A program made the translations under genes and the position numbers. The notes beneath the pieces are model-generated. The model was not told where the DNA came from. It ran no database searches and saw only the letters and a list, made by a program, of their open reading frames with translations. Positions 41,437 to 51,066 of a DNA stretch of 64,000 bases are shown here, in pieces. Position 1 is the stretch's first letter; each line of letters opens with the position of its first letter. This DNA is from UBA7672 sp963784415 (GTDB lineage: Bacteria; Pseudomonadota; Alphaproteobacteria; Caulobacterales; Hyphomonadaceae): the NCBI GenBank assembly GCA_963784415.1, contig CAWARK010000002.1, positions 564,605 through 628,604 of the forward strand. The letters are read 5' to 3'.

Positions 41437-42039
41437 ATGAGCGAACCTGAAACCATCGAATTGCGCCGGTATCCCAGCCGGAAGCTCTATAACAAGAACG
41501 CATCCAGCTATGTGCGCCTGCCCGAAGTGGCGGAGATGGTGCGCAATGGCGCGAACATCCGCGTCGAGGACACCGAGTCCGGCGAGGATGTGACGCGGCA
41601 GGTCTTGCTGCAGATCATCATGGAGCAGGAAGGCAAGTCGGCGGGCGCGATGCTGTCAGCCGACCTGATGATGGACATGATCCGGCTGCACCAGTCCAAG
41701 GCCAGCGAGATGATGACCGGCCTGTTCGAACAGTCTGTCGCTTTCATCCGCACCCAGCAGGAGCAGCTCGCCAGCCAGGTGAGCGGCGCGATGTCTGGCG
41801 CCATCAAGCAACCGTGGAACGTGTTCGATCCCGGCGCGATGCAGGAGATGCAGCGTGAATACCAGAAACGCCTCGCCGGCTTCTGGAGCGGCGCGATCCC
41901 GGGAATGTCCGGCATGGCCGCCATGCAGCCGAAGAAGGCCGAAGCCCAGCCCGAGCCGACCGCCGCGAACGACGCCGACGAGCTGAAGGCGCTGCGCGCC
42001 CGGCTCGAAGAGCTCGAGAAGAAAGCCGCGAAGAAGTAG
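41437..42039 (+). CDS. phaR: Polyhydroxyalkanoate synthesis regulator PhaR
   Basis: PhaR represses phasin and PHA genes and is released when it binds PHA. The 200-residue protein begins with the highly conserved DNA-binding block IELRRYPSRKLYNKNASSYV and LPEVAEMVRNGANIRVEDTE, then GEDVTRQVLLQIIMEQE. The second half is a helical PHA-accumulation domain ending in a Lys/Ala-rich coiled coil (LKALRARLEELEKKAAKK). ATG 41437 is used; a TTG six bases upstream is in frame. It lies 30 bases after the hydrolase stop. Confidence 0.95.
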   Translation: MSEPETIELRRYPSRKLYNKNASSYVRLPEVAEMVRNGANIRVEDTESGEDVTRQVLLQIIMEQEGKSAGAMLSADLMMDMIRLHQSKASEMMTGLFEQSVAFIRTQQEQLASQVSGAMSGAIKQPWNVFDPGAMQEMQREYQKRLAGFWSGAIPGMSGMAAMQPKKAEAQPEPTAANDADELKALRARLEELEKKAAKK

Positions 42040-42066
42040 CGGCCTCGCTCTTCAATCTCACAATCC

Positions 42067-42102
42067 AGAAACAAAATCGCCAGCGGCTTGGGAGCCGCTG
42101 GC
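42067..42102 (-). terminator. Terminator of the TonB-dependent receptor gene
   Basis: GCCAGCGGCT, loop TGGG, AGCCGCTGGC; on the minus strand it is followed by GATTTTGTTT. It lies 29 bases after the receptor stop and also separates it from phaR. Confidence 0.8.
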
Positions 42103-42130
42103 GAAATGTCGTTTCAGTGTGTTCGACCGG

Positions 42131-44971
42131 TTAGCCCTTGATCGCAACCCGGACGTAGCCGAAGCGGCCCGGCGGGTCATAGGTCGTCGGGTCGAAGTTG
42201 TTGAGGCCGCAGGAGAAGCAGGCCGGCGGATCTTCATCCGTCAGGTTCAGCACGCCAACCGTGAGGACGGCGTTGTCCTGCATGAACTCCGGCGTCCAGC
42301 GGAACTGGGCGTCGAGGTAGGTCATCGCGTCGAGCTTGTTGCCCGGCTCGGTAACCGACGACACGTGACGCGCCAGCACCGAAGCGCCGAACGGTCCGAG
42401 GCTCCAGTCGACGTTGAACGAGGTCTTCCATTCCGGATAGGCCTGGTCCGGGCTTCCGCGTTCCGTGCCTTCACGGGAGACCGGCGTGAGGCCGGCCGAG
42501 GTCGGGACGAACTCCGTGAACTCGTCGAGGTGAGCCGTGGTAAGGCGGAGGTCGATCGTACCGATCGACATTTCCGGCGCGCCGTAGGTGACGGTGAAGT
42601 CAGCCTGCTTGGTCTTCAGGCCACCGATGTTGATCAGCGGGTTGGCGATGCCGATCACCTGACCCGAAGCCGTGCGGGTGATCGTGTTGCAGGCCAGAAG
42701 GTCGAGCGTCTGGGCGCAGCGGTCGAGCAGGGCCTGACCGTTTTGTGCCTGGATGGCGTCCTTGAGGTCGATGTCAGCGTAGTTGACCTCGAAGGTCATG
42801 CCGCGTGTCCACGTCTGGTCCTTGAGGAACTCAGGGCTCCACACGGCGCCGGCATTCCAGGACTCGCTGGTTTCCGGCGTCAGGTTCTGGTTGCCGCTGG
42901 TGATCACGCCGATCTGCGGGTTGAGCTGCACGTAGGAGCCATCGGCAGGGACGCCGCGGGCGATGCAGTTCTGCTGGATGATCGCAGGTTGCGTCAGGAA
43001 GCCCGAGCAGGGATCCACGACTTCCTGGTCGAAGCGCGAGGCCGAGCCGAACAGTTCGCCGATGGACGGGGCGCGGAAGCCCTGGCCCCAGCTGGCGCGC
43101 AGCAGGACATCGTCGACCGGACGGTAAACCGCGCCGGCCTTGACGGTGCTGTCGCTGCCCGAGGTCGAGTAGTCGAAGGTACGGCCGGCGACGCTGAACG
43201 ACAGCTCTTTCGCGAACGGCAGATCCTTGAGGGCCGGGATGCTGAACTCGACATACGCCTCATCGACGTCGATCGAGCCAGCGGCCGGTTGCGCCGGGAT
43301 GTCCGAAGACAGGCCGGCTGCGACGATAGCGTCAGGCTGGAACGAGCCCTTCGTCTGGCGATGCTCAAGGCCGAAGGCGACCTGCAGCGGTCCTGCCGGA
43401 AGCTCGAACAGATCGCCGGTGACGTTGGCGCTGAAATCGCGGAGTTCCTGCTCCGAGGAGTCATGCTGGACGAAACCGATGAAGGCGAGCTGATCGGCCG
43501 TGATCGTGCCGGCGCCGCCAAACAGGTTCAGCGGAACGCACGAACCCGTGCACTGTGCGATCGGGCCGAGGGCCTGTTGCACGCGCTGGGCGTTGACGTT
43601 GCCGGTGAAGGTTTGCTCAGCCGTGTTGCGCGACCAGACGGCGTTCGCGTCCCAGAACCAGTTACGGTCGAGGAGGTTGACGTCGCCGCTGAGCGTGCCG
43701 GTGACATTGAACGTGTTGACGTCCTGCTCGTAATGACGCGGACCAGCTTCAACGAGACGCCGGCCGATGAAGGTTAGCGTGCCGGCTTCGAGGTCGAAGC
43801 CGAACGGGTTGAAGGGGTTGGTGGCGTCGATGGTGACCTGGTCGAGCAGGTTGCCGTTGCCGGCGTCCGGTCCGACGAACAGCGGCAGAGGCGCCGCCTG
43901 GTTGGCCGAGCGGCGGTTCACGTAGGTCGCCTTGCCCGAGAACTTCAGGTTGTCGGCGAACTCATGCTCGATATTGGCGAACAGGCCGAGACGCTCTGAC
44001 GGGGTGGCGACGTAGTTGAACGGCTGGAAGTTGAAGCGGTCCGCCGTCGTGAAGTCCTTGAAAGGCGACGCGGGGCCGGTGGGGTTGGCCGGGTTGTAGG
44101 CCGGTACGACGCCCGGCGCCAAAGCAGCCCGGAGCGTCATGTCCATGGCCGTGCCCGTGTTCGGGTCGGTCACGATGAAGCGGCCAAGCGGCGTACCCGA
44201 GGAGCAACCGCCATCGAGGCAGGAGCTGGAGTTCGGGGTCGGAAAGGCGGTGGTCGGACGGTCAGCCGACAGGACACCGTCCTGGTTGAGATAGCTGACG
44301 CCGAGCACGGCGCTCGTGCGGTCGCTGTTGACGCCGAAGCTGAGATTATACTGCTGGGTGACACCATCGCCGTCTTCGTAGCCGCCGATTTCGGCGCTGG
44401 CTTCGAGGCCGTCCTGGTGTTTCTTCGTGATGATGTTGACGACGCCCGCGATGGCGTCCGAACCGTAGATCGGCGAGGCTCCTTCCTGCAGGACTTCGAT
44501 ACGCTCGATCATGTTCGAGGGGATCGTGTTGAGGTCAACCGAACCCGGCACGCCGGACGCCGATGCGCCCTGCACCCAGCGGATACCGTCGACGAGCACG
44601 AGCACGCGACGCGAACCGAGATAGCGGAGGTCGATCTCTGCTGCGCCGGCGCCGACGCCGCCGCCATCCGGCGGGTTGCCGAAGTTACCGGAGTTGTTGT
44701 TGCGCTGGTTGAGGCCGCCCGATGCGATGGGCAGGCGTTGCAGGATGTCGGCCGTCGAGGTGAGGCCGGTCTTGTCGATTTCTTCCTCGCCGACCGTGGT
44801 GATCGGCGCGATCTGATCGAGCGGGTCGACACGGATGCGCGAACCGGTGATGACCACCGTGTCGCGGCCTTCGGTATCGGCCTGTTGAGCGAAAGCCGGG
44901 GCGGTCAGAGCGGTGGCAAGAGCCACGACGCTTAGACCCAACATCACCCGGCGACGAAGTGAACGAACCAT
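42131..44971 (-). CDS. TonB-dependent receptor
   Basis: An outer-membrane active transporter of 946 residues. Its signal peptide ends APAFAQQ. There is no long N-terminal signalling domain. The plug domain (about 45-165) includes VVITGSRI, DILQRLPIASGG, VDGIRW and the plug end IERIEVLQEGASPIYGSDAIAGVVNIITKK. The 22-strand barrel follows, with the late block GVLNLTDEDPPACF...YDPPGRFGYVRVAIKG. The last residue is Gly, not the usual aromatic, though YVRVAIKG keeps the strand pattern. ATG 44971 follows GGGGAG at 6 bases. The family size (about 950) and iron-independent marks suit carbohydrate or peptide uptake, but the ligand cannot be predicted. Confidence 0.92.
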   Translation of the reverse strand: MVRSLRRRVMLGLSVVALATALTAPAFAQQADTEGRDTVVITGSRIRVDPLDQIAPITTVGEEEIDKTGLTSTADILQRLPIASGGLNQRNNNSGNFGNPPDGGGVGAGAAEIDLRYLGSRRVLVLVDGIRWVQGASASGVPGSVDLNTIPSNMIERIEVLQEGASPIYGSDAIAGVVNIITKKHQDGLEASAEIGGYEDGDGVTQQYNLSFGVNSDRTSAVLGVSYLNQDGVLSADRPTTAFPTPNSSSCLDGGCSSGTPLGRFIVTDPNTGTAMDMTLRAALAPGVVPAYNPANPTGPASPFKDFTTADRFNFQPFNYVATPSERLGLFANIEHEFADNLKFSGKATYVNRRSANQAAPLPLFVGPDAGNGNLLDQVTIDATNPFNPFGFDLEAGTLTFIGRRLVEAGPRHYEQDVNTFNVTGTLSGDVNLLDRNWFWDANAVWSRNTAEQTFTGNVNAQRVQQALGPIAQCTGSCVPLNLFGGAGTITADQLAFIGFVQHDSSEQELRDFSANVTGDLFELPAGPLQVAFGLEHRQTKGSFQPDAIVAAGLSSDIPAQPAAGSIDVDEAYVEFSIPALKDLPFAKELSFSVAGRTFDYSTSGSDSTVKAGAVYRPVDDVLLRASWGQGFRAPSIGELFGSASRFDQEVVDPCSGFLTQPAIIQQNCIARGVPADGSYVQLNPQIGVITSGNQNLTPETSESWNAGAVWSPEFLKDQTWTRGMTFEVNYADIDLKDAIQAQNGQALLDRCAQTLDLLACNTITRTASGQVIGIANPLINIGGLKTKQADFTVTYGAPEMSIGTIDLRLTTAHLDEFTEFVPTSAGLTPVSREGTERGSPDQAYPEWKTSFNVDWSLGPFGASVLARHVSSVTEPGNKLDAMTYLDAQFRWTPEFMQDNAVLTVGVLNLTDEDPPACFSCGLNNFDPTTYDPPGRFGYVRVAIKG

Positions 44972-45250
44972 CACTGTCTCCCCTGAAAAGCTACGCGCGG
45001 GCTTTTGCCCGCAGTGCCTTAACCGTTTGCTCCTGCGACAAAACTGTCAAACGTTATCGCTGGAGTTGGGGAGGGAAAGTGACTTCGTTGCGCTGTGGCG
45101 ACAGTCGCCTGCCACGCGAGTTTTCGAAAGTTCCGTATACGGCGTATCGGTTCGCAGTTTTCTCGCGCTCCTCCGAAGAGAAGCGCGAGCCTTACTCGCT
45201 TCGATAACGAATACCGTGCGTCGACGCGATTGTGTGTTGATGGCGACGAT

Positions 45251-47407
45251 CTATTTTCCCGGGCGGTAGTCGCGTTCGGCTTCCGCCAGCACGGCTTGCA
45301 GCGTCATCGGCGGCTGCTTCCATTTCTCAGCGGCGAAGATCGGCGACTGGTCCGCATAGTGCGGCGAGGACGCGTCGAGCGTGGCCGAGCCGTATTGGTG
45401 GATGGTGTCGATCCTGTACGTGCCGTCCGGCGCCCAGTCGGCGATGGCGACGTAGGTGTCACCGGCGCGGCCGGAGCGGAACTTGTCCTTCATGAGATCG
45501 CCCGCGACGTAGACGGCGCGCAGCGTGTCGGGGCCACCATTGGTGGGCCATGACTCGTTTCCGCGCTTCACGCGGCTGACTTCGCTCCATTTCGGATCGA
45601 TGCGGCCGACGGAGGCTTTCAGAAGCGCAGCTGTCTGCTTGAGCGCGGCGAGGGCTTTGGTGCGATCGTAGGTGTCGTGGATCTGGCTCCCCATCGCGGC
45701 CTGGCCGGTGAAGATGGTGAGCGCAGCGTTGCGGTTCTCCATGTCGGCGACGCCATCCCACGCGGCGACGACGTCCAAGGCGGCCTTGAGATCGGCGTCG
45801 CTACCCGGGTCGACGTTCTTGAAGTCGGCTTTCATTTTCATGACCTGCGAGCCGGCCGAATACTTGTCGTCCAGCTTGTAGGCGAAGAACTCGTCACGGG
45901 TGATCGAGGTGTCGGCGCCGAACAGCTCCTGTCCGCGCAGGCCGCGATTGGTGACCAGCGTGTCGAGGCCGAATTCGCGCGGATAGTTTTCGGCTTTCGG
46001 ATTGTCTTCAGGGCCGGACACCAGCAGCGGCGAGTGGTTGGAGTTCACGATGTAGCCGGACTTCGGACGGATGACGGACGGGAGCGCGGTGGGCGACTCC
46101 CAGCCTTTCCAGAGCGTTTCGGAAATGTCGCCGGGCAGAACCTTGGTGCGGTCCCAGCCGGGCTCGCGCTTCGGCATGTGGGCGTTCCAGAAATAGGCGA
46201 TGCCGCCTTTGGAATCCGCCACGATGTAGTTCACCGACGGGATCGAGTTGTACTTGATCTGGGCGGCGCGCCAGTCGTCGACCGTCTTCGCCATGTTCAT
46301 CGCGAGATACTGGTCGAGGTGGCCGAAGTCGCCCTTGCCGACATAGGACAGCGCGTAGACGCCCTTGTCGGTGACGTAGACGGGGCCGTGCTCGGAGGTG
46401 AGGCCGGTGCGCTCAACGGGCACGAGCGCGCCGTTGCGCAGGACGTTGTACTTGATCTGCTTGCGCTCGAGGGTCTTCCAGACGCCGTCCATGCGGTACT
46501 TGGTCGGGTTCTTCTCGTCGTCGACGACGAGCTTGAACGTGTCGAAGAGGTCCGGCTTGTTGACGGTGGAGGCCCAGCCGAAGTTGGGGCCGACGCCGGT
46601 GAGGATGATGGGCGTGCCGGGGAAGAGGCCGCCGATCAGGTCGATGCCTTCTTCGGATTTGAGGCGCGCTTCGTACCAGGCGACGCGGCCTTCATAGGGC
46701 TGGTGCGAGTTGGCGGCGAGGCGGGTGTGGCCGTCGGCGGAGCGGCTCGGGCCGACAGCGAGGCCGTTGGAGCCAAGCTCGATGTCGTCGGTGCGTGTCG
46801 ATGAAGGCCTGGCGCGTGGACTTGGTCGACATCTCCATGTTGGCGCGGCCCGAGAGGAGCGAGTCGACCTCGCCCTCAAAGCCGTAGAACGACATCGGGC
46901 GATTGACGAAGCCCGCCATGATGTCCCGGCCGGTGACCGGCATGGTGCGGGCGCAGCCGGTGTCGGGGTGGTCGGCGCAGAAGACGTTCAAGCCGGCGGC
47001 GTAGGCTTCGGCGACCGCTTTGGATTTCGGCGAGGCCTTCGCATCATAGTCGCGATTGACGATCTCGGTGTTGCCGAGGGCGAGGATCAGATCATCCGAT
47101 TTGGCGCCGCTGTCGCCGACGATCTCGGAGAGCGTGCCGCGGCTGGAACGGATGACTTCCTCGATGGTCTTCCAGTCGTCTTCGGCGTGCGCATAGGCGA
47201 GGCCATAGGCGACGTCTGCATTGCGCTTGCCGTAGATGTGCGGGACGCCGAAATGATCGCGGATGACACGGGCGTCGTAGTTCTGCGCGACGCTGTGCGC
47301 GATGGCGCCGTCGAAGGGAGCGCCGGGCGTGTAGCTGGCGCGGGAGCCGTGGCGCAGGATGCGAGTGCGAATGCGCTGACACCTAGCGCAAGCGTGCGGA
47401 TGGCCAT
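45251..47407 (-). pseudogene. Penicillin acylase family lipoprotein with two frameshifts
   Basis: An Ntn-hydrolase of the penicillin G/acyl-homoserine-lactone acylase family, made as one chain and cut in two. The start MAIRTLALGVSAFALASC is a lipoprotein signal. A missing base between about 47345 and 47372 then moves to the frame with SYTPGAPFDGAIAHSVAQNY and RVIRDHFGVPHIYG. An extra base near 46799 then moves on to DDIELGSNGLAVGPSRSADG, whose Ser after Gly is the catalytic beta-chain N-terminus. The rest is normal to the stop at 45251. The span of 719 codons is usual. The two breaks compensate. Likely substrates are N-acyl amides; a quorum-quenching role is possible but unproven. Confidence 0.82.
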
Positions 47408-47470
47408 GGCGGATCTCCCGATTGATACGGGAGCGTAGCGGTGTGCGGGTGACAACGCTAGTGAGCACGG

Positions 47471-47593
47471 CCTCGTCCTTCGAGACGATCGCTTCGCGAT
47501 CCCTCAGGATGAGGCCTTGCGAAGCAGTATGGTTGCTATGAGACCTCATCCTGAGGGATCGGCGCGTAGCGGCGATCGTCTCGAAGGACGAGG
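47471..47593. repeat. Pair of inverted palindromic intergenic repeats (REP-like)
   Basis: Copy one, 47471-47514, reads CCTCGTCCTTCGAGACGATC...CCTCAGGATGAGG. Copy two, 47544-47593, is its reverse complement with a different centre (CCTCATCCTGAGGGATC...CTCGAAGGACGAGG). Each copy is a palindrome, and the two together can fold into one long stem. This type of element is common between genes in Alphaproteobacteria. It lies between the penicillin acylase start and the ligase stop. Confidence 0.75.
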
Positions 47594-47599
47594 TCGGGC

Positions 47600-49048
47600 T
47601 TACAGTTCTAGAAATTCTTCTCGCCCTACGCGCCGCAGCACATCGGCGGCGAATTCGGACAGCGTGTCATCGCGGGCGCCCATCACGACAATGAGGTCGC
47701 CGGGTTGTGCGAGTTCCACGATCTTGTCGCCGCAGGCGGCGCGGTCGGGCAGGGCGGCGGCGTTCTTGCCGTGGGCGGTGACGCCCTGCGCGATGACGTT
47801 GGAGCCCATCGACTTGTCGACGGTGCCGCCGAAATAGGCGGGCTCGGGCATGAAGAGCATGTCCTTCGCGGCGAGGTCGCGCGCGAACATCTCGATCAGC
47901 TGGTCTTTCATCTGGCGGATGGGGCCATAGCCGTGCGGTTGCCACATCACGAGCAGGCGGCCGGGGAAAGTGATGGAGCGTTGCGAGGGTGGCGGCGATC
48001 TTGTCGGGGTTGTGCCCGAAATCGTCGATGACGGTGATGTCCTTGGCGGTGCCGACGACTTCGAGGCGGCGGCGGATGCCGACGAAGTTCATCAGGGCGA
48101 GCGTGGCTTCGCGCAGCGAGAGACCGCAGGCGCGGGCGGCGGCGATGGCGGCGAGGCCGTTGGAGAGGTTGTGGCGGCCGGGCGTCTGCAGGCAGATGCG
48201 CTGACGCTCGCCGGTGGATTTTTCGGTGACGATGCAGGACTGGCCATCGGGCTGGGTGATCAGATCGGAGATGCAGAAGTCGGCGTTCGTGTCGGTCAGC
48301 GAGTAGGTGAGGGCGTCGGGCAGGTTCAGCTCGGATGCGAGGCGGCGGGTTTCGTCATTGTCGAGGTTGAAGACGGCGACCTGCGCCTTCGAGACGAAGT
48401 CGGTGAACAGGCGGCGGAGTTCGTCCATCGACTTGTGGTCGAGGGCGATGTTGTTGAGCACGGCGATGGTCGGCTGGTAGAGCGCGATCGAGCCGTCGCT
48501 TTCATCGACTTCGGAGACGAAGATGTCGCCTTCGCCGACGATGGCGGAGGCGAAGGGGAAGTCTCCGGCAACAAAATTCTTCATCACGGCACCGTTCATG
48601 ACGGTCGGGTCGCGGCGGGTGGCGTAGAGGATCCAGGCGATCATGCCGGTGGTGGTCGATTTGCCCGAGGTGCCGCCGACGGCGATCGAGACTTTCGCGG
48701 AGTTGACCAGCTGGGCCAGCAGCTGCGGGCGTGTCACCTGCGGGCAGCCGAGCGCCTTGGCGGCGACGACGTCCGGCACGGTGTCCTCGACGGCGGCGGA
48801 GGTGACGAGAAGCTGGCTCTTGCTGGTGACGCCGGAGCCGTCCTGGGCATGGAGGCCGATGCCGCGGGCTTTCAGGAAGTCGAACTTGGAGGCGGTGCGT
48901 CCGGCGTCGAGCGAACGGTCCGACCCCTCGACATCGTAGCCGCGCGCCTTGACGATCAGGGCCAGCGGCAACATTCCGCTGCCGCCGATGCCGCAGAAGA
49001 AGTAGGGTCCCTGATGGGCCAGATCTGGGCGGTCTGTGAGTCTGACAT
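47600..49048 (-). pseudogene. mpl: Mur ligase, probably Mpl (muropeptide recycling), with two frameshifts
   Basis: A MurC/Mpl-type ligase that joins a peptide to UDP-MurNAc with ATP. The start MSDSQTAQIWPIR is followed by a missing base near 49004-49012. The next frame gives YFFCGIGGSGMLPLALIVKA (UDP-binding), the ATP loop VSIAVGGTSGKSTTTGMIAW, FVSEVDESDGSI and LNNIALDHKSMDEL. An extra C in a CCCC run at 47964-47967 then breaks it; the other frame restores LLVMWQPHGYGPIRQMK and the end at 47600. The two breaks compensate, and the full length of 482 residues is family-like. Mpl is preferred to MurC because an LD-carboxypeptidase is divergent 25 bases away and no other mur or fts genes are near. 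Confidence 0.75.
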
Positions 49049-49073
49049 AGCGGCATGTCTCAGCGAGGCGCGT

Positions 49074-49911
49074 ATGGGGTCAAGTGAAAAGGTGTTTCGC
49101 ATCGGCCTGGTGGCTCCCGGAACGCGGATGTCGCGGGATCTGGCGCGAAAGGCTGAAGAACTGGCAGCCAAGCGTCTATGGCGGGCGGGTCGAGCTGCGT
49201 TTCCATCCGCAATGCTTTCGGCAGGCGGGTCATTTCGCGGGCGAGGATCATGAGCGGATCGAGGCGCTGGTGGAGGTGGCCAACGATCCCGCCATCGATG
49301 CGGTGTGGTTTGCGCGGGGCGGATATGGCGCCTGCCGCGTGGCGGAGTACGCCATTCCCCGCCTGAACGACGTGGCAAGGCGCAAGGCGTGGCTGGGCTA
49401 TTCCGATGCTGGGTTCCTGCTGGCAGGGTTGCATCGCGAAGGGTTCAGCCGTGTGGCGCACGGGCCCATGCCGGTGGACCTCGTCCGGGAGGACGGCGAC
49501 AAGGCGTTTCTGCGGGGGCTGGCCTGGCTCGTCGATGCGGCTTCTGGGTCGCTTGAGCATGGCGTCACGCCCGGCCATCCGAACATGGCGTTCAACCTCA
49601 CCATCCTGTCGCAACTGCTGGGCACGCCGCTGGAGCCTGACTTCACCGGGCGCATGCTGCTGCTCGAGGATGTTGGCGAGTACATGTACCGGATCGACCG
49701 GTACTTTTATCACGTCACGTCGAACGCGGCCGTGCGGCGGTGCGCGGGGATCAGGCTGGGGCGATGCTCCGCCGTGCCGAAGAACGATCCGGATTTCGAG
49801 CTGAACGAGGAGCAGGTCGCGCGGTTCTGGTGTGAGCGGTCTGGCATTCCCTATCTGGGACGCGCCGACATCGGGCACGATAGTGACAATCGCGTGGTGC
49901 CATTCGGCTGA
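49074..49911 (+). pseudogene. ldcA: LD-carboxypeptidase (peptidase S66) with one frameshift
   Basis: A cytoplasmic Ser-Glu-His peptidase that removes D-Ala from recycled muropeptides. ATG 49074 begins MGSSEKVFRIGLVAPGTRMS. After AEELAAK an extra base near 49170-49176 shifts to the frame VYGGRVELRFHPQCF. The nucleophile region follows: AIDAVWFARGGYGACRV (GGYG), then LGYSDAGFLLAGLHREG. Later come MLLLEDVGEYMYRIDRYF with the catalytic Glu, and the C-terminal GRADIGHDSDN with the His. The intact length would be about 278 residues, a little short of the usual 300. It is divergent from the Mpl-like ligase by 25 bases; LdcA makes the tripeptide that Mpl reuses. Confidence 0.8.
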
Positions 49912-49980
49912 AGAAGTATCGCTAAGGCCCCGTGCGCCGCGCGATTGTAAGATCTCTCGAGTCGCGCGCAGCGAATGCCG

Positions 49981-50756
49981 CTATTGCGCGACCCAACCGC
50001 CATCGATTGACAACGCAGCGCCGTTGATCTGGTTCGCGGCTTCGCTGGTGAGAAACACCGCGAGCTGGGCGATGTCCGTGACTTTCACGAATTCCTTTGT
50101 CGGCTGGGCGGCGAGGATCACATTGTTGATCACCTCTTCCGGCGTCATGCCTCGCGCCTTCGCCGTGTCGTTGATCTGGCCGTCGACCAGCGGCGTGTGG
50201 ACATAGCCAGGGCAGATCGCGTTGCAGCGGATGCCGAAGGTCGCGCCTTCCAGCGCCACCGTCTTGGTCATGCCGAGAAGCCCGTGCTTCGCCGCCACGT
50301 ACGCCGACTTGAATGGCGAGGCGACCAGCGCGTGGGCCGACGCGATGTTGATGATGCGACCCCATTTCTGGTTCTTCATGTCGGGGAAGGCGAGGCGCGT
50401 CGTGTGGAAGGCCGAGTTGAGGTTGAGGTTGATGATGAGGTTCCACTTGTCGACCGGGAAATCCTCGATCGGCGAGACGTGCTGCACGCCGGCATTGTTG
50501 ACGACGATATCGACCGGGCCGATCGCCTCGCGCGTTGTCACAAACATCGCCTCGATCTGCTCCGGCTTCGTCATGTCGGCGCCGGAGTAGATGCACTTCA
50601 CCTTGGCTTCGGCCTCGATGGAGAGCGGATCTTCTCGATCGCGGCGGCGTCGCCGAAGCCGTTCAGGACGATGTTGTTGCCTGCCGCCGCCAGAGCGCGG
50701 GCGATGCCCTCGCCAATGCCGGAGGTGGAGCCTGTGACGATGGCTGTGCGGGGCAT
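49981..50756 (-). pseudogene. bdhA: 3-hydroxybutyrate dehydrogenase with one frameshift
   Basis: A classical SDR that interconverts 3-hydroxybutyrate and acetoacetate with NAD, a step in PHB use. ATG 50756 begins MPRTAIVTGSTSGIGEGIAR, the cofactor motif. After DAAAIEKI a missing base near 50622-50630 shifts into the frame SIEAEAKVKCIYSGADMTKP. The continuation has IVVNNAGVQHVSPIED, INIASAHALVASPFKSAYVAAKH with the catalytic Ser/Tyr/Lys, and CPGYVHTPLVDGQI. The 258-residue length is right, and VQHVSPIEDFP plus the C-terminal INGAALSIDGGW fit BdhA. The link to phaC, phaP and phaR in the window supports a PHB role. Confidence 0.85.
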
Positions 50757-51066
50757 GGGGGAGCGCTCCTGTTGTGGTCGAGTGTTGTCGCGCCGCTACG
50801 CGGAGTAGGCAAGGTTAACCTGCAAACACCCAAGACAGACGCCAGCGTGACTTCCGCCACTTGCCGCTCGCCACAGAAGCGTCACGGGGGCTCTGCGCCC
50901 GCGCGGGGGCGACAAGGCGCGCGCGGCAAGTGCAAACGATATCGATTCTCGAAAAATTTCTGCCGCGGCGCCCTTGCACGGAGACGTGAAGGGAGCACGT
51001 ATTGCTGTAATGCGCGCCGCTTCCCACTCCCCGGGGAGTTTGAGCGCGGGTCAGGGAGACAACAAG
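50757..51066. other. Divergent intergenic region, no gene seen
   Basis: About 310 bases between bdhA and the coiled-coil gene. It holds no supported frame, hairpin terminator or EcfG-type promoter. A ribosome site (CAGGGAGA) lies just before 51067. An AT-rich patch near 50938-50960 may hold the promoter of the downstream operon. Confidence 0.4.

Noticed and set aside
42119..43777. 552-codon frame opposite the TonB-dependent receptor
   Set aside because: Antisense shadow of a full receptor gene with plug and barrel motifs.
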